In this document: positions 28,123-35,130 of the stretch, one piece after another
Position numbering within the stretch: position 1 is the stretch's first letter
Layout: every line of letters begins with the position of its first letter
Assembly (NCBI RefSeq): GCF_041080655.1
Contig: NZ_CP163525.1
Location: 992,001 to 1,056,000 of the forward strand
DNA length: 64,000 bases
Source: Streptomyces sp. CG4
Lineage (GTDB): Bacteria > Actinomycetota > Actinomycetes > Streptomycetales > Streptomycetaceae
Reading direction: 5' to 3'
The notes under the pieces: model-generated
Databases searched by the model: none
Told to the model about the DNA's origin: nothing
What the model saw: only the letters and a program-made list of their open reading frames with translations
Translations under genes and position numbers: made by a program

Positions 28123-28743
28123 ATGGAGCTGCACCACGAGTTCACCGTCCCCGTCCCGGTCGACGAGGCCTGGCAGGCGCTCCTCGACATCGAGCGGATC
28201 GCGCCCTGTCTGCCGGGTGCGGTGGTGGAGGGCCACGACGGCACGACCGTGACCGGCTCCGTGAAGGTCAAGGTCGGCCCGGTGACCGTCGCCTACCGGG
28301 GCACGGCGGTCTTCGAGGAGCAGGACGCGGTGGCACACCGTATGGTCCTCGTGGCGAGCGGCCGCGAGACCCGGGGCCAGGGTACGGCCAGGGCGACGGT
28401 CACCGGCACGCTCAGCGAACGCCAGGACGGTACGGCGGTGTCGGTACGGACCGACCTGACGGTGACCGGCCGCCCGGCGCAGTTCGGGCGGGGCGTGCTG
28501 GCCGAGGTGGGCGACCGTCTGGTGGGCCAGTTCGCGAACTGCTTGGCGGAGCACCTGACCGAGCGTGCCGCGCCCACCGCCGAGGAACCAACCGCCGACG
28601 ACGAGGCGCCGCAGCCACTCGACCTCCTCCGCACGGCCGGCCTGCCGGTGGCCAAGCGGGCGGCGATGGTGGCGGCGGCGATCGCCACACTGGCATGGGC
28701 AGCGGCACGGCTGCTACGACACGGACGTACCACCGAGCACTGA
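28123..28743 (+). CDS. coxG: CoxG-type SRPBCC protein with C-terminal membrane segment
   Basis: A 206-residue protein whose first ~150 residues form the START/Bet v1-like CoxG fold (MELHHEFTVPVPVDEAWQAL, then CLPGAVVEG and KVGPVTVAYRG). A single membrane segment follows near residues 183-200 (AAMVAAAIATLAWAAARLL). CoxG is thought to recruit CO dehydrogenase to the membrane, so this form may tether the enzyme near the respiratory chain. The 43-bp gap upstream holds three spaced GAAGGG-like copies, the last serving as the ribosome binding site. It is the last gene of the operon. Confidence 0.88.
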   Translation: MELHHEFTVPVPVDEAWQALLDIERIAPCLPGAVVEGHDGTTVTGSVKVKVGPVTVAYRGTAVFEEQDAVAHRMVLVASGRETRGQGTARATVTGTLSERQDGTAVSVRTDLTVTGRPAQFGRGVLAEVGDRLVGQFANCLAEHLTERAAPTAEEPTADDEAPQPLDLLRTAGLPVAKRAAMVAAAIATLAWAAARLLRHGRTTEH

Positions 28744-28794
28744 CCATGCCCCTGCTCTGGCCGTTCGTCGGCCGTCCGTTCTGCCTGCCGCCCG

Positions 28795-29295
28795 TCAGCG
28801 CGGTGGCAGGCGGTGCAGGGTGACCTCGGTCAGCGCGCCGTCGGCGACGGTGGCCGTCAGATAGGTGCAGTGGGGCTGGCGGCGGCGGTCGGTCGGGGAG
28901 CCGGGGTTGAGCAGCCGCAGGCCGGTCGGGGCGGTGGTGTCCCAGGGGATGTGGCTGTGGCCGAAGACCAGCACGTCGAGGTCGGGGAAGCGGGCGGCGC
29001 AGCGGGCCTCGCGGCCCTGGGCGGGGCCGGTCTCGTGTACCACGCCGAAGCGCAGGCCGCCCAGTTCGGCGTACGCCACCTCGGGGAGCCGGGCCCGTAG
29101 CTCCGGGCCGTCGTTGTTGCCGTAGACCCCGATGAGCCGCCGGCTGCGGCTCTCCAGCAGGTCCAGGGTCGCGGTGTCGACCCAGTCGCCGGCGTGGAAC
29201 ACCACGTCCGCGTACGGGAGTTCGGCCAGCAGCTGCTCCGGGAGCCGCTTGGCGCGCTTCGGCAGGTGGGTGTCGGACACCATCAGCAGACGCAC
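28795..29295 (-). CDS. YfcE/MJ0936-type metallophosphoesterase
   Basis: A 166-residue calcineurin-like phosphoesterase. Metal-binding motifs are VSDTHL, FHAGDWVD, GNNDG and FGHSHIPW, in the correct order for a dimetal site. Members hydrolyse phosphodiesters in the cytoplasm; the natural substrate is not known. The start is a GTG. It is convergent with coxG and divergent from the MarR gene. Confidence 0.9.
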   Translation of the reverse strand: MRLLMVSDTHLPKRAKRLPEQLLAELPYADVVFHAGDWVDTATLDLLESRSRRLIGVYGNNDGPELRARLPEVAYAELGGLRFGVVHETGPAQGREARCAARFPDLDVLVFGHSHIPWDTTAPTGLRLLNPGSPTDRRRQPHCTYLTATVADGALTEVTLHRLPPR

Positions 29296-29344
29296 AGGGA
29301 CAACGTAGCCGAGCGACCGCCTCCGGATTCATCAGGTAAGACTG

Positions 29345-29365
29345 AACAGTCCGAGCTGGACAGTT
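29345..29365. promoter_or_regulatory. Candidate MarR operator
   Basis: AACAGTCC-GAGCT-GGACAGTT is an inverted repeat with one mismatched pair per arm. It lies 27 bases before the MarR start, between it and the divergent phosphoesterase gene. This is a usual place for an autoregulatory MarR site; binding is inferred. Confidence 0.45.
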
Positions 29366-29391
29366 ATGGCTGTCGGTCGTAGGCTGGCCGC

Positions 29392-29829
29392 ATGGCCGAC
29401 ATCTCCGACTCCGCCACCCGGGCCGCGCGCGAGCTGCGCGTGGTCTTCAGCCGGCTGCGGCGTCGCATCCGCGAGGTCGCGCAGGACACCGACCTCAGCC
29501 CGTCACAGGAGTCGGCGCTCACCCTGGTCGGCAAGCACGGCGCCGCCACGGCCAGCGCCCTCGCCGCCGCCGAAGGCGTACGTCCGCAGTCGATGGCCGC
29601 CACACTGGCCGCCCTGGACCAGCACGGTCTGATCCGGCGCGCCCCCGACCCGGACGACGGCCGCCGCCAGCTGGTCACGCTGACCGACGCCGGTCGGGCC
29701 CGGATCGAGGGCAACCGGCAGGTCCGTGAGGAGTGGCTGGCCCGCACCTTCCAGGACCGCTACACGGACGAGGAGCGGCAGACCGTCCTCAGGGCGCTGG
29801 AGCTGATGGAACGGCTGTCGCAGCCGTGA
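29392..29829 (+). CDS. MarR family transcriptional regulator
   Basis: A 145-residue winged-helix regulator. The recognition region covers about residues 40-95: SPSQESALTLVGKHG, ALAAAEGVRPQSMAATLAALDQHGLIRR and the wing DPDDGRRQLVTLTDAG. It probably represses itself and perhaps the adjacent isochorismatase-fold gene, 135 bp downstream in the same direction. No conserved cysteine that would suggest thiol sensing is present. The inverted repeat at 29345-29365 is a candidate operator. Confidence 0.9.
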   Translation: MADISDSATRAARELRVVFSRLRRRIREVAQDTDLSPSQESALTLVGKHGAATASALAAAEGVRPQSMAATLAALDQHGLIRRAPDPDDGRRQLVTLTDAGRARIEGNRQVREEWLARTFQDRYTDEERQTVLRALELMERLSQP

Positions 29830-29964
29830 CACCCAGGCTCGTCGCACGCGCCGAGAATCATGCTCGTCGGCTCCGCCGCATGGCCGGCGACACCCCTGCC
29901 CGACGGTTCCTTCGCCCGGTTCACCCCCGACGCCCCACCACCCCAGGAAAGGCCTGACCGACCC

Positions 29965-30552
29965 ATGTCGCTCACCACGCTCGACCCCCGTACCGCCCTC
30001 GTCGCGATCGACCTGCAGAACGGCATCACGGCGATGCCGACCCAGCCGTACACGGGCCCCGAGGTGGTGGCGCGTACGGCCGAACTCGCCGACGCCTTCC
30101 GCGCCCGGAACCTGCCCGTGGTGCTGGTCCGCGTCTCCTTCGCCGCCGACGGCGGGGACGTCCTGCCCGGCCGCACCGAGCGTCAGGTGCGGGGCCTGGC
30201 CTTCCCCGACGGCTGGGACCTCATCGTCGACGAACTGTCCGGCCACCCTGGCGACATCCGCGTCACCAAGCACAACTGGAGCGCCTTCCACGGCACCGAC
30301 CTGGACGTCCAACTGCGCCGCCGCGGCATCACCCAGATCGTGCTGACCGGCGTCGCCACCAGCATCGGTGTGGAGTCGACGGCCCGCGACGCCTACGCCC
30401 ACGGGTACCACGTCACCCTGGCCACCGACGCGATGGCCGACGCCGACGCCGAGGCGCACGCGAACAGCATCGAGCGGATCTTCCCGCGGCTCGGCGAGAG
30501 CGGCACGACGGCCGAGATCCTGGAGCTGCTCGCCAAGACCCACGCGGCCTGA
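29965..30552 (+). CDS. Isochorismatase-fold hydrolase lacking the catalytic Cys
   Basis: A 195-residue isochorismatase-superfamily protein. The Asp (ALVAIDLQNG) and Lys (RVTKHNWSAF) of the usual triad are present. The cysteine position reads GVATSIGVEST, with Gly where nicotinamidase-like enzymes have Cys. True isochorismatases also have Gly there, so this could be an active ether hydrolase rather than a cysteine hydrolase. ATG at 29965 is used, with AGGAAAGG some 12 bases upstream. It follows the MarR gene and may be its target. Confidence 0.83.
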   Translation: MSLTTLDPRTALVAIDLQNGITAMPTQPYTGPEVVARTAELADAFRARNLPVVLVRVSFAADGGDVLPGRTERQVRGLAFPDGWDLIVDELSGHPGDIRVTKHNWSAFHGTDLDVQLRRRGITQIVLTGVATSIGVESTARDAYAHGYHVTLATDAMADADAEAHANSIERIFPRLGESGTTAEILELLAKTHAA

Positions 30553-30861
30553 CGCGACCGGCACACTGCGGCATCGCGCGGACGACACTCCGGCCGTGCG
30601 CACCACGACGGATCCACTGGGGAGTTCGGTGAGCACGGCGTGCTCCCCGGCGGGCTCGGTGCGGCCGCCGGCGGTGCGCGGGGCCGGCGGATGATCCTCG
30701 GGGTACGGGGGCGTGCCGGCCCGCCAGAGCCTTCATCAGGAACGCCCTAATGGCGATGGGCTGAATCCGGCCGCTGTTTGTATGACTGGAGCCTTGCTGC
30801 GGCATGGCTTCGATGTCGACGAGAGTTTGCCGGGAAGGTGTGCAGGGTAGCGTCACGCGGG
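30553..30861. other. Gene-free stretch before the second ctaD
   Basis: About 310 bp with no credible coding frame. It must contain the promoter for the ctaD-ctaF pair, probably in the less GC-rich part near 30740-30800. I see no palindrome or hairpin strong enough to name. Confidence 0.5.
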
Positions 30862-32544
30862 ATGACGGAACTATCAGAAATGTCGGACATCGTCGAGGTC
30901 GTCGCGCGGTACACGGCGCCCGCCCCGCGTCCCGGCCGGACCCTCCTGCGCCGGCTCTCCACCGCCGACCACAAGGTGATCGGCCGGCTCTACATGGTCA
31001 CGGCGTTCTGCTTCTTCCTGTTCGCCGGGCTGCTCGCCCTCGCCATGCGCGCGGAACTGGCGCGGCCGGGTCTGCAGTTCCTGAACGAGCACGGCTACGG
31101 CGAGTTCTTCACGATCCACGGCACGGTCATGATGCTGCTGTTCGCGACGCCGATGTTCGCCGGGTTCGCCAACGCCGTGATGCCGCTTCAGATCGGCGCG
31201 CCCGACCTGGCCTTCCCGCGGCTGAACGCGCTGTCGTACTGGATGTACCTGTTCGGCGGGCTGATGGTGGTCTCCGGATTTCTGGTGCCCGGCGGGGCGG
31301 CGGCCTTCGGCTGGTTCGCCTACGCGCCCCTGAACAGCGCCTACTTCTCCCCCGGCGCGGGCGGCGACCTGTGGGCGATGGGGCTGGTGGTGTCGGGTGT
31401 GTCGACGACGTTGACCGCCGTGAACTTCATCGCCACCGTCCTGTGCCTGCGCGCGCCCGGCATGACGATGTTCCGGATGCCGATCTTCACCTGGAACGTG
31501 CTGTTCACCTCGATCCTCATCCTGCCCGCGTTCCCGGTGTTCGCGGCGGCGCTGCTGGTGCTGGAGGCGGACCGGAAGTTCGGGGCGCACGTCTTCGACG
31601 CGGCGAACGGGGGCGCGCTGCTGTGGCAGCACCTGTTCTGGTTCTTCGGGCATCCGGAGGTCTACATCGTGGCGCTGCCGTTCTTCGGGATCATCTCGGA
31701 GATCCTGCCGGTGTTCTCCCGCAAGCCGCTGTTCGGCTATCTGCCGATGATCGGGGCCACGATCGCGATCACCATGCTGTCGGCGGTGGTGTGGGCGCAC
31801 CACATGTTCGCGACGGGCGCGGTGCTGCTGCCGTTCTTCTCCATCATGTCGTTCCTGATCGCGGTGCCCACGGGCATCAAATTCTTCGCGTGGATCGGCA
31901 CCATGGTCCACGGGTCCGTCTCGTTCGAGACGCCGATGCTGTGGTCGCTGGGCTTTCTGGTGTCCTTCCTGCTGGGCGGGCTGAGCGGGGTGCTGATCGC
32001 CTCGCCGCCGCTGGACTTCCATCTGACCGACACCTACTTCATCGTGGCGCATCTGCACTATGTGCTGTTCGGCACGGTGGTGTTCGCGATGTTCGCCGGG
32101 TTCTACTTCTGGTGGCCGAAGTTCACCGGGAAGATGCTGGACGAGCGGCTCGGCAAGCTGCACTTCTGGCTGCTGTTCCCGGCGTTCCAGCTGACCTTCC
32201 TGGTGCAGCACTGGCTCGGTGAGGCGGGCATGCCGCGCCGGTACGCGGACTATCTGCCCAGCGACGGCTTCACTCTCCTCAACACCCTGTCGTCGGCGGG
32301 CGCGTTCCTGCTGGGCGTCTCCACCCTGCCGTTCCTCTACAACGTGTGGCGCACCACCGCCAAGGGCGAGCAGGTCACCGTGGACGACCCGTGGGGGTGG
32401 GGGCGTGGCCTGGAGTGGGCGACGTCCTGTCCGCCGCCGCGGCACAACTTCCTGGCGCTGCCCCGGGTGCGCTCGGAGTCGCCCGCCTTCGACCTGCACC
32501 ATCCGGAGGTCGTGGGCGGGGCCGAGGCGGAGGGCATCCGGTGA
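30862..32544 (+). CDS. ctaD: Cytochrome c oxidase subunit I (aa3 type), second copy
   Basis: A 560-residue haem-copper oxidase subunit, closely related along its whole length to the copy at 7272-8906. The metal ligands are H86 and H399 (haem a), H397 (haem a3), and H264, H313 and H314 (CuB), with Y268 in HPEVY. It is catalytically complete. The N-terminus is longer than in the other copy. ATG at 30862 is chosen, but an in-frame ATG at 30880 (MSDIVEVV) is equally plausible because neither has a strong binding site. The stop overlaps the ctaF start. No ctaC or ctaE is nearby, so other subunits must come from elsewhere. Confidence 0.92.
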   Translation: MTELSEMSDIVEVVARYTAPAPRPGRTLLRRLSTADHKVIGRLYMVTAFCFFLFAGLLALAMRAELARPGLQFLNEHGYGEFFTIHGTVMMLLFATPMFAGFANAVMPLQIGAPDLAFPRLNALSYWMYLFGGLMVVSGFLVPGGAAAFGWFAYAPLNSAYFSPGAGGDLWAMGLVVSGVSTTLTAVNFIATVLCLRAPGMTMFRMPIFTWNVLFTSILILPAFPVFAAALLVLEADRKFGAHVFDAANGGALLWQHLFWFFGHPEVYIVALPFFGIISEILPVFSRKPLFGYLPMIGATIAITMLSAVVWAHHMFATGAVLLPFFSIMSFLIAVPTGIKFFAWIGTMVHGSVSFETPMLWSLGFLVSFLLGGLSGVLIASPPLDFHLTDTYFIVAHLHYVLFGTVVFAMFAGFYFWWPKFTGKMLDERLGKLHFWLLFPAFQLTFLVQHWLGEAGMPRRYADYLPSDGFTLLNTLSSAGAFLLGVSTLPFLYNVWRTTAKGEQVTVDDPWGWGRGLEWATSCPPPRHNFLALPRVRSESPAFDLHHPEVVGGAEAEGIR

Positions 32545-32924
32545 GGGCCGAGGCGATGCTGTTCGGCGGGGTCGCGCTGTTCTTCGGCGGGTCGGCGGCC
32601 TTGTACGGGGTGTGGTCGGGAGACGAGACGGGCACGGTCGCGCTGGTCGTCGCGTGCGGCATGGCCGCACTGGTCGCGTTCTTCTGCCTGATCCAGTACC
32701 GGCGCCGGGGGACGCGGGCGCAGGACCGCACCGACGCGGAAGTGGCGGACGGGGCCGGACCGGTGGCGTTCTTCCCCGACGAGAGCCTGTGGCCGATTCT
32801 CACCGCGCTCGGTTTCGCGGTGACGGCGACCGGGGTGGTCTTCGGGCTGTGGCTGTTCCTCATCGGTCTGGGCGTTCTGGCGCGCGGGGTGTACGGGATG
32901 GTGTTCCAGTACGCGCACCGGTGA
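32541..32924 (+). CDS. ctaF: Cytochrome c oxidase subunit IV (CtaF)
   Basis: A 127-residue membrane protein matching actinobacterial CtaF. Two membrane segments come first ([21 protein letters not shown] and [20 protein letters not shown]). The conserved loop [19 protein letters not shown] follows, then further membrane segments ending GVYGMVFQY. It is a structural subunit of the aa3 oxidase. GTG at 32541 overlaps the ctaD stop as GTGA. Its 3' end overlaps the convergent qcrB gene by about 65 bp. Confidence 0.86.
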   Translation: MRAEAMLFGGVALFFGGSAALYGVWSGDETGTVALVVACGMAALVAFFCLIQYRRRGTRAQDRTDAEVADGAGPVAFFPDESLWPILTALGFAVTATGVVFGLWLFLIGLGVLARGVYGMVFQYAHR

Positions 32925-34353
32925 GCGGTCTGCGCGGGGCGCCGGGCCGGAACGCCCTGACGGGCGCGTGGTCGCTCTCGTAGCCGCCGGTGACGCTCTG
33001 CCGGATCTCGCCGGTGGGCACGCCCGCTGCCAGCCGCTCGCTCTCGGCCGCCGTGAGGGCCCGGCACAGCCACCGGGTCACCAGGAAGGCGAGGACCGGT
33101 GCCGCGATCAGGGCGATGCGCAGTACCCAGGTGAGGCCGTTGACGGAGATACGGAAGGTCTGGGCGATGACGTCGTTGCCGCCGGCCAGCAGCAGTACGC
33201 CGTAGAACACGGTGCCCGCCACGCCGAGCCCGGTGCGGACGGGCCGCTCGCGCGGGCGGTCGCACAGGTGCCGCTCGGTCCGCCACTCGCCGGTCAGCCG
33301 TTGCTCCACGAAGGGGTAGGCGTAGAGCACGGCGAACAGCAGGCCCGGCAGGACGATCGCCGGGAGCAGCACGTTCCACATCAGGGTGTGGCCCGCGATG
33401 TTCGTCTCCCACGGCGGGACCAGCCGCAGCGCGCCCTCCAGGAAGCCGACGTACCAGTCGGGCTGGGAGCCGGTGGAGTCCTGGTCGGGGCGGTAGGGGC
33501 CGTAGTTCCAGACGGGGTTGACCTGGGCGAGGCCGGAGAGGAGCACCAGGAGGCCGGTGGCGGCGACGGCCAGGCCGCCGGAGGAGGCGGTGAACTGCGG
33601 GAAGAACGGCTTGCCCACGGCGTTGCGCTGCGTGCGGGCCGGGCCGCGCCACTGGGTGTGCTTGAGATGCACCACCAGGATCAGGTGTACGGCGACCAGG
33701 GCGACGAGGGCACCGGGAAGCAGCAGGACGTGCACCGGGTACAGGCGGGTGACGATGTCGTGGGCCGGGTACTGGCCGCCGAACACGAAGAAGGCCACGT
33801 ACGTGCCCACGACCGGGATCGACAGCATGATGCCCTCTGCGATGCGCAGCCCGGTCCCGGAGAGCAGGTCGTCGGGGAGCGAGTAGCCGGCGAAGCCCTC
33901 GGCCAGCGAGACCACGAACAGGGTGAGCCCGACGGCCCAGTTCAGTTCGCGAGGTCGGCGAAACGCGCCGGTGAAGAAGATCCGCAGCATGTGCACGCCG
34001 ATCGCGGCGACGAAGACCAGCGCGGCCCAGTGGTGGGTCTGCCGCATCAGCAGTCCGCCGCGCACGTCGAAGCTGATGTGCAGGGTGGAGTCGAAGGCGG
34101 CCGACATGCGCACTCCGCGCAGCGGCGCGTAGGGGCCCGTGTACACGACCTCGCGCGTCTCCGGCTGGAAGAAGAGGGTCAGCCAGACCCCGGTCAGGAT
34201 CAGCACCAGCAGGCTGTACAAGGCGAGTTCGCCGAGCAGGAAGGACCAGTGGTCGGGGAAGGCCTTGCGCAGCAGCGGGCCGCCGTCCAGCACGGGCAGC
34301 CGGGCGTCGGCGGCGTCCACCAGCCGCTCGGTGCGGCGGCCGACCCGGCTCAT
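32860..34353 (-). CDS. qcrB: Cytochrome b subunit of a bc complex (QcrB-like), orphan
   Basis: A 497-residue actinobacterial cytochrome b. Haem ligands are the two histidine pairs in MRQTHHWAALVFVAAIGVHM and LYPVHVLLLPGALVALVAVH. The quinol-site region WNYGPYRPDQ, found in QcrB, is present. It would oxidise menaquinol as part of a bc1-aa3 supercomplex, but qcrA and qcrC are absent here. ATG at 34353 overlaps the stop of the preceding small gene as ATGA. The tail after residue 440 is long and basic. Convergent overlap with ctaF could link their expression. Confidence 0.9.
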   Translation of the reverse strand: MSRVGRRTERLVDAADARLPVLDGGPLLRKAFPDHWSFLLGELALYSLLVLILTGVWLTLFFQPETREVVYTGPYAPLRGVRMSAAFDSTLHISFDVRGGLLMRQTHHWAALVFVAAIGVHMLRIFFTGAFRRPRELNWAVGLTLFVVSLAEGFAGYSLPDDLLSGTGLRIAEGIMLSIPVVGTYVAFFVFGGQYPAHDIVTRLYPVHVLLLPGALVALVAVHLILVVHLKHTQWRGPARTQRNAVGKPFFPQFTASSGGLAVAATGLLVLLSGLAQVNPVWNYGPYRPDQDSTGSQPDWYVGFLEGALRLVPPWETNIAGHTLMWNVLLPAIVLPGLLFAVLYAYPFVEQRLTGEWRTERHLCDRPRERPVRTGLGVAGTVFYGVLLLAGGNDVIAQTFRISVNGLTWVLRIALIAAPVLAFLVTRWLCRALTAAESERLAAGVPTGEIRQSVTGGYESDHAPVRAFRPGAPRRPLTGARTGTPSRTPRAPERPDR

Positions 34354-34625
34354 GCGTCCTCGGGCTCCGCCGCCGCCCGGGCCACCTCGGCCTCGACCTC
34401 GGGGCGTGCCCGGCCGGTCGCCTTCGCGTACTCGCTCACCGCGGTCTGCACGTCCCGGGCCAGGTCCCGCCAGGCGCGCAGCGCGGTCTCGTAGGTGCCG
34501 GACTGGGCGCCGGTCATGCTCCGCTCGGCCGGCGGGCCGTACGCGTCCCGCAGCTCCTCGACCGTGGCATGGGCCGCGTCGGCCGCGCGCTGTTTCTGCA
34601 CGAGCTCTTCGAAGGTGTGTGGCAC
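34350..34625 (-). CDS. Small helical protein translationally coupled to qcrB
   Basis: A 91-residue soluble protein that I do not recognise. It is predicted mostly helical and rich in Ala, Glu and Arg (FEELVQKQRAADAAHATVEEL, then a C-terminal acidic-alanine helix). There is no signal peptide, membrane segment or cysteine motif. GTG at 34625 is chosen because the GC-rich upstream frame has no coding character and AGGG lies in front. Its stop codon overlaps the qcrB ATG, so it may be a chaperone or assembly factor, or simply a leader gene. Confidence 0.6.
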   Translation of the reverse strand: MPHTFEELVQKQRAADAAHATVEELRDAYGPPAERSMTGAQSGTYETALRAWRDLARDVQTAVSEYAKATGRARPEVEAEVARAAAEPEDA

Positions 34626-35130
34626 ACCGATCGACCCTAGGCACCGCTGCCCGGAGCACCTCTCCAACCTGCCGGAACGCACCTGTGATCGCACCCGTGT
34701 GGCCGTCAGCCGAGGCCTACGAAGCCGACACCTACGGAGCCGACGACGGAGGCCGGCCGCCGGGGCCGAGGCCGACCCGACCGGGGCGGCGGGCACGGGG
34801 CCGACCGGGCCGACCCGAGGCTGCCGGCCGCCGGGCACGGGGCCCGCCGTGGGACCCAGCCGCCCCGCACGAGACCCACCGCAGAACCCAGCCGCCACAT
34901 ACCGGAGCCCACAGCATCGGTGAGCCGTAGAGGTCCGGGACCGACCGCCGGCATCGGCCCGCCGGTCACGAAGCCGACTGCAGCGCTCAGTCCTCGGGAG
35001 CCAAGACCGACCCGCCCGGGTCAGCCACCGGAGTCAACCGCCACCCACGACGCCGACCACCACCCACAACCCTCAGAAACCGAAACCCACCGCCGGAGTC
35101 AACCGCCACCCACGGCCCCGACTGCCGCCG
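34626..35130. other. Low-complexity gene-free stretch with a 22-bp direct repeat
   Basis: About 500 bp rich in CCGACC, CCACCC and similar words on one strand, with no credible gene. A 22-base segment beginning CCGGAGTCAACC occurs at 35028-35049 and again at 35093-35114. It separates the start of the small gene/qcrB operon from the 3' end of the PP2C gene, so the qcrB promoter must lie near its left end. Confidence 0.5.

Noticed and set aside
34626..35130. A coding extension of the small gene upstream of qcrB through this stretch
   Set aside because: The frame is open only because of GC bias; it reads as low-complexity Arg/Gly/Pro text, and a GTG with AGGG in front marks the likely start at 34625.
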